Shown piece by piece: positions 11,337-22,804 of a DNA stretch of 64,000 nucleotides. The notes under the pieces were generated by a model that did no database searches, was not told the DNA's origin, and was given only the letters and a program-made list of their open reading frames with translations. How positions within the stretch are numbered: the stretch's first letter is position 1; every line of letters starts with the position of its first letter. A program made the position numbers and the translations under genes. Location: positions 124,001 through 188,000 of the forward strand of contig LUVW01000014.1 of NCBI GenBank assembly GCA_001661515.1. Direction: 5' to 3'. The stretch comes from Capniomyces stellatus (Eukaryota > Kickxellomycota > Harpellomycetes > Harpellales > Legeriomycetaceae).

Positions 11337-14020
11337 ATGAGTACATTTACACAGGATCAGTTTATAAAGCTGATAGAAATGGGGGTGTCGTTGAAAGATA
11401 TACTTCCTGGGCTAGAAATGGTTTACGAAGGAATTAAAAGGATTGAATTGAAAGAAATAATAGACGGTTTGAAAGGGAAAGTAAAGCAGGATCTAGATGA
11501 AAAGCTGGCTGAAAAGGATATAGAGCAGATATTGAAGTTTTTCCAAATAACCAAGGAAAACGACAAGGAATTGGCAAACAAGGAAGCAAGGAATGAGGAT
11601 AAAAGGAAAGAGAATGGAGAGGCCAAAGTGCTTGGAGAAATGGAAGAGTCAGCAATAACACACGGAGTAAATAGGGGTATGGAAGAGCTGATAAAAGAAA
11701 GAAGCAGGACCAATTCGTTGTTACTTCGGAGGGGAGTCAATGGGTATGGGAAAGCGAATGGGGGGGAAGGATACTCTGGAGGATCGATTAGCTCAGAAGA
11801 GCCAATGGTAATTGATATATAAATGCAAGCACAAGTAAATATGAATATGCAAAAGTGGGTGGGTGGGTAAAAAGAGAGAGTCTTATTTAACTTTTATTAA
11901 AAAAAAATGTTATGGAATGTGTATATTAGACTATAGATAGTGTTAATGGATCGATATTGAAAGGATTGGAAAGAGAATTTAGTAACGTGGTGGAGTATGG
12001 TAGAAATGGAAAAGAAAAGGGGGATGATGGGGAGTGGGCAAGGAGAGCAGCGATAAAAGGGGCGGGTATGAAAGGGAGAATGTTTGATACGAGAGCAGAG
12101 TTGATAAGGAGGAGGAGAAGCTCAGGTAGTTCACGAATGTTAAGAGGGAGTTATGGAAAAGAAAACGAGATAAATAGTAGAAGTGGAGAGGGAAACGAGG
12201 AAGAAAGGGGGTATTATGAGGCAATGAGGATGAGGGAGATGGATACAATAGTGGAGGAGAGAGACGGCCTGAAGATGCAGATGGAGAGACTGAAGAAAGA
12301 GTTTGTAAGAAAGCAAAACGAGTATGAGCTGGGCAACCACGAGAACAGTGAGCGGCAGCAGAGGTTGATTATGACGATAGAGAAGGATAAGGAGCAGATG
12401 CAGGCATTGATTAGCAGTCTGGAAAGCATCAAAAAGACAAAGTCGTCAGAAGAAGAAAGAAGCGAGATGGAAGCAGAAATCCAGAGACTTGCGGTAAATG
12501 TATCAAACAGCCAGGCGATGCAGCAGAACCTCAAGGCCAAGCTGGAGGGGAAAATGGAGGAAATGCGGTATATGAAGAGTCAGTACGAGAGCTTGACTCG
12601 AGAAAAGTTGGAGATGAAGCGGGAGCTGGAAAGTATGACCCAGAAGAACAAGAGAGCTGAGGAAAAAGCACAGCTGGTGGCAGCAGAAAAGAATGAGATA
12701 AGCCAGAAGTTTGAGGTTGCGGAGGTGGTCAGCAAGCGGCTGGAGCAATCGGAGCAAGCGGTGGCCGAGTACAAGGCCAAAGTCAAAGAGCTGATGGAAC
12801 AGCTGGAAATGGTTAAAATGGGCCAGAGTCAGAGTCAGAGTCAGAGTCAGGGCTTGGGTATGGGCTTGGGTATGGGCAACGAGATAAGTGAGGCAGGGCA
12901 AAAGTCGCTTGGCCAGCAGATTCTGCAGATGAAGGCAGGTGAATGTGGTAATGCGACAAAAGATTCCATGTTTGGGATTCCAAGGTCGGTGTGTACTGGG
13001 TTTGACTTGGAGGTTTCTGGTGCTGATGGGGTAGAGGACGTAGAAAACGCAAGAAACGCAAATCTGGGTGTGGATTCAATCCAAGCACATGCAAAGTGGG
13101 TTCAAAATCTGCTGACCAACTGTTCACCAAAGGAGTTTGGCCAAATTAGAAGAATTTGGAAAGAATTGGAGGTGCCAAGCAACTACAAGTCAAGTATCGA
13201 CGAGTTGCAGAATGAACTCCAGTCAATAGTAGCCAAGTTCTATAGCGATCAGAGACTAGCTGGAGAAGACAGTGGCCAGGATTTGTTGGATGTGTTGCGG
13301 CTGAGCGAAAACGAGGACTTGAGAGCATTGGCACTGATAGAGATAAAAAGAGCCGAACAAACCAACAGCGGCAGCGAAGACGAAGATAAACAATACAATG
13401 AAGAGGGCTGCTTTGATGGAAGCCAGAACGAACCTAGGTTTGGCCGGTTGTTTGAGCTGTTCCCGCTTCTGCACAACAGCAGTCTGATGGACTACAGCGG
13501 TGACCAGCAAGTCAGCGTAGCTTCTTCATCGAAACAAAGAACCGCAAAAAACACTGCTGTAAGGTCTGCTGACAAACAGCTACCAATCAGCCAAACTAAC
13601 ATAGTCAAGCTGATAGTTTACGGTCTCGTTGTGTTTACTTTAGGCCTGTTGACTGCCATGTTTATTGAAAACAACAAAACAAATCCCTCCACAATCAACT
13701 CTCCCCCACAAACTAACCCCAACCCACAAAACAACCTTTCAAGAGACTCCAGGCGTGCTGTTGCTACCGATGAGGGCGTTGCGCTGGGAAGCGACGGAAA
13801 CACACTGTATATACCAAACATTGCTGAAATAGAACGCCTACATAACGACGATTCTCCCAATTCCAACAATATCGATAACAGCGACAGCTTTGATCCCGCT
13901 GCCTACCGCATTGGCCATAACTACCCCAAACCTAGCAAAGCTGGTCCTTACTCCCAAGCCTTTATGTACTGGCTTGAAGCTCTTGTTTGGGATGGTGATG
14001 GGCCAAACACTCCAACTTGA
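11337..14020 (+). CDS. Coiled-coil, single-pass membrane protein of unknown function, 2 exons
   Basis: Exons 11337-11807 and 11930-14020 join in phase 0 across a 122-nt intron (GTAATT to TTAG), giving 853 residues. The acceptor at 11928-11929 is the only one nearby that restores the downstream frame, which otherwise has no ATG at its start. Residues 1-100 form a charged helical region (MSTFTQDQFIKLIEMGVS). Residues of roughly 245-440 are a long heptad-rich coiled coil dominated by Glu, Lys, Gln and Met. A SQ repeat and a GLGMGLGMG tract follow. A folded helical segment lies around 540-640. One transmembrane helix occupies about 715-737 (IVKLIVYGLVVFTLGLLTAMF), followed by a Pro/Asn-rich tail of about 115 residues. 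It resembles tethers or nuclear-envelope/ER coiled-coil proteins in layout, but I recognise no family. Confidence 0.75.
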
Positions 14021-14407
14021 TTCGTTTGCCCCACTCCGCCTTTACCTTATTCTGTTCATGCATTAATGTGTTTAATATACCTTGTTCATCTAGTCTTATT
14101 ATGTTTATTATCTCTATTTTACCACCATGTTTATTTTATTAATAACTCGATACATTTATTTCTCAACCCTAATAATACCTATATTTATTTATTTATTCAT
14201 GTGTGTGTGTGTGTGTGTGTGTATGTGTGTTTATTATATAGTTTTATTTGGCGATTACTATTCGGACCAAAGTTATGCCTTTTTTTTATTATTGTTGTTG
14301 TTGTTGCTGTTGTTGCTCCACTTTTGGCGTTTGAAAATAATAATAATAATAATAGAAAATACATGTCCTACTCCCCAATAACACCAGAACTCGTTTTCTG
14401 GCTCATT
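14021..14407. other. Convergent intergenic spacer with microsatellites
   Basis: This spacer lies between two convergent genes. It contains a GT dinucleotide tract (about 14200-14230), a TTG-rich trinucleotide tract (about 14290-14316) and an AAT tract (about 14336-14355). Short open frames here are products of these simple repeats. Confidence 0.7.
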
Positions 14408-17317
14408 TCAAGACTCATTCCCTGACTCGTTTCCCGAGTAGTCAGAAAACTCGTTATGAGGGTAATCCGAATGTTCGCTCAATCCCGACCGTACATTGAA
14501 TCTGTATTCGTTGTTTGTGTAGTGGAATTTAAAATGGCCAAGACATACACTCAACCCTTTGCTTTTAGCCATGCTATACGCTAGTTTGTGAGCATTTCCT
14601 TGGCCAAACGAATTGTCCAATATCCTCTCCAATAGCCCTTCGTTGTTTCCAGCAACTGCCCAAATCGTAAGATCATACTTGACATTATACAGCTCGCTCT
14701 CGGGAAATATTTTATACAACTGGCCGTCATACCCCTTTCTACACAACCAGTGTAGAATCGGCTTGTTGTTGCGGGTTTTGTTGAATCCAAGCTTCTCGAA
14801 TATCTCCTTTGTGTCGTAATGTTTGCCCAGAATTGCACTGATAATCGGCCTGTTGTTCCGTGCATACATATCAGCCCCACTCTCAATCAACAGCTTGATA
14901 ATGTCTGCATATCCCTTTCTACACGCTGCAATCAGTGCTCTGTTCTTCCTTGCCTGCACATTCGCCCCATTCTCAATCAATACCCGCGCTATTTCCAAAC
15001 TGCCGTTCTGACACGCCCAAACCAATCCAATACTGTTTCTAAACCGAACATCCGCCCCCATCCCAACCAGCTTCATCACTCCATCGAATTCCCTCTTCTC
15101 AATTGCCGCCAACAGATCACAGTTCAGCTTGGTCTTTCGATCAGCTCCGTTCTCAAGCAGCAGATCAACAATCTTTGAATATCTTGATTGGCAGGCACTG
15201 ATAATCGATGCCTCGTTGTAAGCATGGACATCAGCCCCCAGCTCCAGCAAATACCTGGCTGCATCAATATGACCTTTTTTGCACGCATAAACAAGCGCCA
15301 AATCGTCTCTTACTCTTGCATTGTCACCATGCTCAACCAGCAGCTTCAGCACATCAACATGCCCATTATTGGATGCTCCAAGAACTGCGCTGCTGTTCTG
15401 CTCAGATGCACTAACCCCACACATCAACAGATATTTCACCACTTCCAGGTGACCACCACCGCTTGCTGCAACTACTGTTGACCTCTGTCTCTTGCTGACA
15501 ATTCCCCCACACTCGACCAAATACTTTATCACCTCCAAGTGACCATGCGCGCTTGCACTGTGGACTACACGACCCTCCTTGCAGTTGATCTCTGCACCAT
15601 TCTCAACCAGTGTTTTGAATATTTCTAGGTTTCCTTTGACGCAGGCATTGTACAGACACTCGTTTCCGTACAGCCCAAGATCCGCTCCGCCTTGGACTAG
15701 AAGGTTTACAACTGCTGGATGGCATCTGTAGACCGCTTCTAGTAACGCCTTTCCATTTGACGCGTTGACATCGGCCCCACTTTCTATCAACAACTTGACA
15801 ATGGTACAATGATTGTTACTACTAGCGTTGGTTAACGCTTGTCCATAAGACGCGTTGGTATTGGCACCGTTTTCTATCAGAATCTTCGAGACTTCGTAAT
15901 GGCCATTTTCACTAGCATTGATCAGTGCCTGGTCACCTGAAGCGCTGACATTGGCACCATTATTTATCAATAGTTTAACCAAACTAATATTCCCATCTTT
16001 GCTTGCGTTGATCATCAAAAACCCATCACCCGCCTCTACATCGACGCCATGTTCAACCAAATAGTTTACAATCTCCAGATTATTGTTTTTATAGGAACTG
16101 GTTGCAGTGATCCGCTTCGTATCAACAACATAGCCGTTTTCAACAATGAACTTGATCATGTCAAGGTAGCAGTAATTAATTCCTCTCCGGATGATGTTGT
16201 CTCCATAAGCGCTAACCTCAACGCCAAGATCCAAACACAGCTTTAAAATATCGACACGACCTCCATCTCCTGCGCCCAAAATTGCAAAACGGAGACTTTC
16301 TTCATTCTGCTCTAAAAACTCTTCGTCAAGCGGTTTGATCTCATGTTTATCCTTGCATTTCTGAAACTCGGAAAACATGCTTCCCTTTTCCAGCTTCCCC
16401 GTCATGATCTTCAGGACATACATTATAATGTCTAGATTTCCTACTTTTCCTGCATCTCTTAGTATATTCTTTTCAATGCCATGGACAGTCGCGCCGTGCA
16501 ATATCAAAAGATCAATCATATCTACGTTCTGTGACTTGAAAGCGTAACGGACACTGCTATCCCAATGCCCGTTGGGGTCTGCACCATACTTTAACACCAG
16601 TTTGGCGCCTTGCAAATCCTCGTTCTCACAGAAGTCCCTCAACACTCTATCCAAACCAAGCGAGCTGGTCTCGTACTGGCGAAGCTTCACTTTTGTGGAC
16701 CCACCAACTACCATGTCCCCTGTAATTCCGTACTCTTCCTGTAGGTCCACCTCAGACGATGCATGTATCAGCAGCTGTTCTAGAATTCCATGGTACCTTC
16801 TTTTTGCGACATCACCTATTAGATTTCCGGGATATCTTATTTTTGTCATTGGTGTCACAGTGTATTTGACCAACCTTGCGTTTTTGGAGCTGCTTGCTGC
16901 CCTCTCCTCTCTCATGTATGCATTAGTAGTGTTGTTGGAACCCAGGCCAATTTTTTGGGTAACTGGTGTCAGCTCGTGCGCGTTTATCATCAACTCAAAC
17001 ACCTCTTCCCACCCGTCTTCACAGACCTGTCTAATTAGAGAGTCGTTTTCGGGCGCAGGGTATGCACCCATTTTCAGTAGCAGGAAAATAAGCTCCTTTT
17101 TATTTGCCAGCCTTGGATAGTCACTGTTTAATGTGTGTCCATATGGCACCTCTTTCTTCCCATACTTGTTTATCAGGAACCTGGCCTGTACAGACACTGA
17201 CTCGGAAACTTGCAACAATTCTCTCGAAACTAAGCCCAGCTCTCGGTCCTGGGCCAGCAAGAAGATCTGCGTTAGGATGTCAAAATTCAGGTTTCTAAAT
17301 TGTTTTGGCTTTTTCAT
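14408..17317 (-). CDS. F-box-like / ankyrin-repeat protein
   Basis: A single exon encodes 969 residues from the ATG at 17317; an in-frame GTG upstream is not used as start. The N-terminus (FRNLNFDILTQIFLLAQ, then LGLVSREL) resembles an F-box. From about residue 230 to 930 the protein is built of some 18-20 ankyrin repeats, each with the A-x-x-G-x-(L/I)-(D/E)-(I/V)-V-K-x-L-(L/I)-E-x-G-A-x-(V/I) pattern, for example NGHYEVSKILIENGANTNA. The C-terminal 45 residues are Ser/Asn/Tyr-rich with repeated HSDY/FSDY/NES motifs. An F-box plus ankyrins would suggest an SCF-type ubiquitin-ligase adaptor, but that is inference. The coding strand is G-rich throughout. Such long ankyrin genes often form lineage-specific families. 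Confidence 0.88.
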   Translation of the reverse strand: MKKPKQFRNLNFDILTQIFLLAQDRELGLVSRELLQVSESVSVQARFLINKYGKKEVPYGHTLNSDYPRLANKKELIFLLLKMGAYPAPENDSLIRQVCEDGWEEVFELMINAHELTPVTQKIGLGSNNTTNAYMREERAASSSKNARLVKYTVTPMTKIRYPGNLIGDVAKRRYHGILEQLLIHASSEVDLQEEYGITGDMVVGGSTKVKLRQYETSSLGLDRVLRDFCENEDLQGAKLVLKYGADPNGHWDSSVRYAFKSQNVDMIDLLILHGATVHGIEKNILRDAGKVGNLDIIMYVLKIMTGKLEKGSMFSEFQKCKDKHEIKPLDEEFLEQNEESLRFAILGAGDGGRVDILKLCLDLGVEVSAYGDNIIRRGINYCYLDMIKFIVENGYVVDTKRITATSSYKNNNLEIVNYLVEHGVDVEAGDGFLMINASKDGNISLVKLLINNGANVSASGDQALINASENGHYEVSKILIENGANTNASYGQALTNASSNNHCTIVKLLIESGADVNASNGKALLEAVYRCHPAVVNLLVQGGADLGLYGNECLYNACVKGNLEIFKTLVENGAEINCKEGRVVHSASAHGHLEVIKYLVECGGIVSKRQRSTVVAASGGGHLEVVKYLLMCGVSASEQNSSAVLGASNNGHVDVLKLLVEHGDNARVRDDLALVYACKKGHIDAARYLLELGADVHAYNEASIISACQSRYSKIVDLLLENGADRKTKLNCDLLAAIEKREFDGVMKLVGMGADVRFRNSIGLVWACQNGSLEIARVLIENGANVQARKNRALIAACRKGYADIIKLLIESGADMYARNNRPIISAILGKHYDTKEIFEKLGFNKTRNNKPILHWLCRKGYDGQLYKIFPESELYNVKYDLTIWAVAGNNEGLLERILDNSFGQGNAHKLAYSMAKSKGLSVCLGHFKFHYTNNEYRFNVRSGLSEHSDYPHNEFSDYSGNESGNES

Positions 17318-17937
17318 TTCGACAGTAAATCTACTTCTCACCTGTTTGAACTGTGCTGTTTGGCCTTTTGCTATTATTTAAGGTCTAATTTTTTTTTGCT
17401 ATATTGTGATAAAATGCATCAAGTATGTAGCTGCCTAAACTTTAGGGTTAAATTTTTTTTAGTTTAGAGTTTTGCTACTATTAATTATTGTCCCTCGAAA
17501 TTTACGAAATTTGTATTAGTCATTAATTGTTAATAGTTGATTGTTTAGAGTAGGCAAGTTCGACCAAACCTATTACCCAAAATGCTGTTTGAACCTACAG
17601 CTTTTACGTAATTAACATCAAGATTGGTTGAAATCATGTTTAAATTTCTAATTCGATTGCGAACGAAATCGAACTTTTTAGATCGTTAGATACTGTGGAA
17701 TCGTAATAATCGAAATGACGAAAAAAGCAAACTAATAGCTAGCGACTCCAATAATAGTGTATTAGCAATTGATTTTAATAATATAGCTAACAATAAAAAA
17801 AAAAACATGATTTTAGTAACAGTATTATATCACGTCAACCATATGCATTTAGAATAAATAAACAAAATGTAATATTAATAAACCAGCAAATGCCAAAATG
17901 ACCAGGCAAAACTGGTTTCATTCCACCATAACTCCTT
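17318..17937. other. Intergenic region between two minus-strand genes
   Basis: AT-rich sequence with no open frame of note. It should hold the ankyrin-gene promoter and the 3' end of the TBC gene. No repeats or RNA genes are evident. Confidence 0.5.
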
Positions 17938-20900
17938 TTATTTCATTTCAATCTCGGTTTCGATTTCTTGCAGCAAATCGTCAACATTGTCAAGAGCCTT
18001 ACCAAACTCGTAATCCTTATCAATAGCAGCCCCACCATCATCGTCTATGATCCCAATCAGGCTGTCGTTCTCCCCACCAAACTCCTCAACCAAATCAACA
18101 AAATCACCAAACTCTTCTTCTTTAACCTTCACTCTTCGGTACTCCTCGGGACTAATAATCAGCTCTTCTCCAATGCCTGCACCATCCTCCATGTCACCAT
18201 ACTCGCCCTCCTCACCACCTGCATTCACAACTTTTACGTAATCCTCAAATCCTCCTGGCATCTGCAACGCATCATCAAGCCTTGAAAACGAAGCACCCGA
18301 TCCCTTGACACCAACCGACACCGATGGCGATAGAGCTGCATTCGCATTGGGACTTGCACTTGAATTCGTGTTTGCTTTTGCACTGTTTGTGCTAATCACT
18401 GGATTGTTTATACTTGTCAGTTTCCCACCAACCAAATTTCTATCCTTATGTCCCAGCAACACATCAAACGACAACGGCAAAGAATTCTCAATAAAGCCCT
18501 CTAAAACCGGAATCGACAACACCGCCAACCTCAACTCTGCTGGGCTATACCCATCACCAACACTGCCAGAGTCACCACCAGTGCTTTTGTCCAGTTGGAA
18601 ATCTTCGCTATTACCACCATACTCGCCACCCTTACCCCGCTCTGAAGTCACGTTGCTGTTGCTGTTGCTGTTGCTGAGAACCGACTTTAAAAACTCGGGC
18701 ACTGCTATCAGCATCTCATCGTGGATATCCGCATCAACCCCGCGCGCCAAATACAACAGCCCCTCTGACAATGCAAACAAGTCGTCGTTGCTCAATCTTC
18801 TGTCCTCGGTTGTTTGGTAAATTGAAAAGAACGTGTCGATTTTTGTCAACAAATCTGAGTTTATCAACTTGCTTATCGCTATTATACACTGCTGGAACGA
18901 GACTCGCAGCTCAAAAATAGACATTGTTTTGCTGTTTCTTTCCAATTCAGAACATAACTTTTGGGCTGGCGATAAGTGGATCTCTCTTGAAATTGGACTT
19001 TCTCGCGGCTTTTTTCTCTCATCACCACCACTACTGGCACTACTGACACCACTTTGACTTTTATTTTTATTTTCGTTTTCATATTTATTTTCATTTTCGC
19101 TCTCTTCATCTGCTTCTTCGTCTATTTCTTCATCTGCTTCGTTTGCTCCAATCAGTTTAGGGTCCACTTCAAGTCCCAAAAGCTTGTACTGTTCATTGGA
19201 CTCCATCTCCAAGTTTTTTTCCAAACTCAAACTCAACTCATCAACATCAACCTTCGAATCTTCTTCTACATTACCATTTACGCCTGCACCATCGTTCTCA
19301 GCTCCATCCAAGCCTTCTTTCCCACTTTTACCGTCATTCTGTGTCTGCGGGTAGCCTGATGATTTGGAGTTTTGGCTGGAATCTACAAACGTTGTATATG
19401 TCCTTACTGGGTGCGGAATTGAACACGCAAATCTGAAAAATTTGGAAATAAACCAGTTGGGGTTTGAAACCAAATCTGCCAATGCATGGTCGGCTACAGC
19501 TGGCCTGTGCTCCTTTGCCGCAGAGCTGCCCTTTTTGGTTGAGTTTGCAGTTGCTGCATTCTCACCGTGACCAGCCATATTGCTCTCGCCATTTTCCCCA
19601 CCGCCTTTGTTCTCACCCACGTCCTTGCTCTTGTTCTTGTTCCCTAGCGCCGCAGACCCAAAAGACAAATAATTTGGTCGTTGCTGAGCCTTCTGCCTGG
19701 CAATCCGGTACTTTGACATTGCACTGCTAACATCCAGCAGCGCCCATTTGGCTATCAGCGACAAAAACCTTGCAAATCCATAGATGTTCAAACATATTCT
19801 GTGGTCGGAAAACGTTGACAGGTACGCCTGCATCGTTGTTATTGGAGCTACGCCACCGCCACTAGTGTCCTGGCCTCCATCCTTTAGGGCGCTGTTGTTC
19901 TTAGAGGAATTGGCCTCGTAGAACAATGCACCGTAAAAGTGGTCGTATAGCTGGCCCAGCTGCTCCTTTGAAAAGTTGGACGTGTCAATCAAGTTCCTCA
20001 ACGTTGTTCTCTTTGCAAACTCTTCAACGTTGTGGACCACCTGCAGCTGCAGCGATCTGCGCATCTCGTACACCCTGTCGTGGGTCACGTACTCAAAGCT
20101 CTTCCAAGCCACATACAGCAGCTCATGGAACCTGGTTACCTGGCGCGTTTTTGGGTCACGTGACCTTGGATAAGCCATTTTGCCCAGATCGGCAAAGTAC
20201 TCTTTAAACAAGAACATAAAAGAGCCGTCGTCATACGTATTCAGGATCTTTTTACCGTTTATCTTGAGCACAGCCAGGGAAATCTGAAACAAAACGCTTG
20301 GCCCTTGCAAAAAGAAACAGTCCAGAATCCTCACGCCATACGCCAGGGGCATGGAGTTGCCAAACAGGGCCAGCAGCCAAGGTAAACAAGCGACAGAAAG
20401 CTGGATGTCGTGTTTGACCAAATGTGCAGCCTGTTCAGGAAGCGCCTTTTCAAACAGCTTCTGCAGAACCGCCATATCGACCAACGCTCCATACATCGAT
20501 GGTGTGTAGTACCCAGCAAGCAGCCGCTCGCATATTGCGGTTATCATCCAAAACGCCTGTTCCTCGCTCATGTATATCAAAAGCACCGACACAACAATGT
20601 TCATGGCCTGGCAGTACCCCAGCTCCGGGTTCCTCCACGAGTAAGCTGTCAGCACTCTTCTTAGAGCCGCTATCCCCTCTTTGGTTTGGAACGCACCATA
20701 CTCAGGCAGTGACCTTGACAGGTCCTTTTCTATCTCGTCTGAGCTTGCGCTATTCTGGTCCGCGTGGTCTGCCAACAGCCTCTCGTACTCGCCTTGGTTG
20801 TGGAACCTCAAGTACAGCGACCCTGAACACAACTCCCAAATCTCTCCACGCAGTCGGTTTGCAGGTCCTATCCGCACCAGCCTATCAAACTCAACCTGTC

Positions 20901-22804
20901 TCATCATAGTCAGGTTCCGCCCTCCTGAATTCATAAACTGCTGCCATATCTTCTGCCTTGTGTTTTCCCGCGACTTCTTCATCTCATTTGGGTACCCAAA
21001 CTCCTCGCCAAACCCTGACCGCCTCTTCACCTTCTCCTGTTCCTCACTTGGCATTGCACACACAACAAGCGGTGGCCCAGTGTACGTACCTGCCTCTTTG
21101 CTCTCCAAACGCTCCTTTTCCTCGTGCATCATTTCTTCGCTTACACACGTTCGCAGAAACGCCTTTAAAGAAAACGGATACCCTCCCTTGTGCTTGCGCG
21201 CCTCTACCTGCAGCTTTGCCACTTCAACCAGCTGCTTTTTCAGCTTTCTGCACCACAAATCGCACCCAGCAGCATCATCGACAATCAGAAACCGCAGCTC
21301 CATCTTGTGCCACACCGTAATTACTATTTCATACCCTGTTCTGTTGTTTAGGTTTTTGCTGACAAACCGCTCAATCTTTTGCACTGCTGCCAGCGGAAGA
21401 ACCACCCTGCAACCCCGGTAATCAGACGACAAATACGTCAGGAAATGCGTCGACAGCTGCAATGACCCCTTGTACATCCCTATCTGCCCCGTCAGTTCCA
21501 GCCTTGCATGTCGAAGAATACCCACCAACGACTCGCCCTTTGGCAACCCAAACTTGTCGCTATACTCCTCATCCATTCTTTGCTGAACCACTCCCTGCGC
21601 CAACGTCTTGTTCCTCATCCCTACCCCCGCTTTGCTGGTTTCAACTGTGGCTGTTTCTTTTGTTTTTCCCTTGCCTATTCCCAACTGATTGTCGTCGTTC
21701 TGGCTTGAAGCTGTGAACTCGGAGTTCTGCAGAATCCGCCTTGCCGCGTTTGCTGTCAGCTGCATCAGAATCTCGTAAGCTTCGTCCCTCTTGAACATAT
21801 TCGAGAACCTATACGTCTTTTCCGCACTGGTCTCCATCAGTATCCCGTCGTCGCTTGACCCGCCCTTTGTCCGGATCTTTTCTAAATTCTTGATGCTCTT
21901 CAGCTCAACCGCCAACTTTGTTTCCATCCCAAACAAAAACGAATAAAAACACAAGAAATTCTCACTTATATACATCCACCCCTGGTGCGTAAACAGCCCC
22001 TTGTTGTACCCGCACGCATAGTATGACACCAGCTTCTCGCTCTGCCCCTCAGGAAACGTTTGCTGGAACGCTCTCATCGCTGATCTCATCTTTCGATCCG
22101 TACGCTCCTCGCTCCCCTCATCCTCAAGCGTCACCAAAAACCGTATTTTTGTTACTACATACGACGCTCTCTCCTTTGGGTTCTCCAGAATCTCAAGCGG
22201 CTCCATAAGATTGTCTATTTTGCAAGTTTTACCCATTTTGTTAGTCGCAAGCACATTATACTATTTGATCCCAATGCCCTATTATCACTTTTCAACCCCC
22301 TCCCCCCCCCCCCCTTCTATAACTGTTGTTTCCAAGTCAACAAACTACATAATACCTACCTTCTAGCCATTTCCAATCTTGCAAAATCTCCTCTTTTTCT
22401 TCCCCAACCGCTACTAAAATGTACCGGTCTATTGTAGCAACCGGCTGAAATACTATTCGGTATGGCGGAGGCTTGGTTTCGATTCTAAAATAAAAATTTA
22501 AACCCAAAGTATCTATTATTCTATCCTCAACTGCTTTATTGAACCTTGTCTTTTTATTTCCAACTCACTCCTTTCTTTTATTTTCACGTTGTTCAGTCAA
22601 TTACACACACTCTACTTTTGTATTTCCTTGTCCTTTTTCCCAATTTTAAATAAATAGAAAAGCTTACACATTCTGGATTGTTGCTAATACTGTTTTGAAC
22701 AATGCTTTCCCTGTCGAAACTGATTCTTGTAGCAAAAAGTATTTCGAAGTCTGTATCACTGACCAAAATGCACTTGGCTCGGTTGGTGTTGGTAATGTGA
22801 ACAT
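17938..22804 (-). CDS. GYP2: GRAM-GRAM-TBC domain Rab GTPase-activating protein (TBC1D8/9, yeast Gyp2/Mdr1 type), 3 exons
   Basis: Three exons join in phase: 22804-22668, 22484-22360 and 22214-17938, giving 1,512 residues. Introns are 183 and 145 nt. The second has a GACTAAC branch motif 21 nt before its AG. The two small exons supply the N-terminus shared with TBC1D9: FWSVIQTSKYFLLQ, then PPYRIVFQ and WKWLEDNLMEPLEILEN across the last junction. The ATG visible at the head of the long exon is intronic. Domains: GRAM 1 at about 142-240, GRAM 2 at about 305-420, and a TBC domain with arginine finger IEKDLSR and glutamine finger YCQAMN. A C-terminal EF-hand-like helical region (ELRVSFQQCIIAISKL) follows an acidic linker. 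These proteins switch off Rab GTPases on Golgi and endosomal membranes. Confidence 0.94.

Noticed and set aside
17315..17400. Possible 5'-UTR intron donor (CAG|GTGAGA) just upstream of the ankyrin gene
   Set aside because: No matching upstream coding exon was found, and the ATG at 17317 gives a complete F-box-like start.
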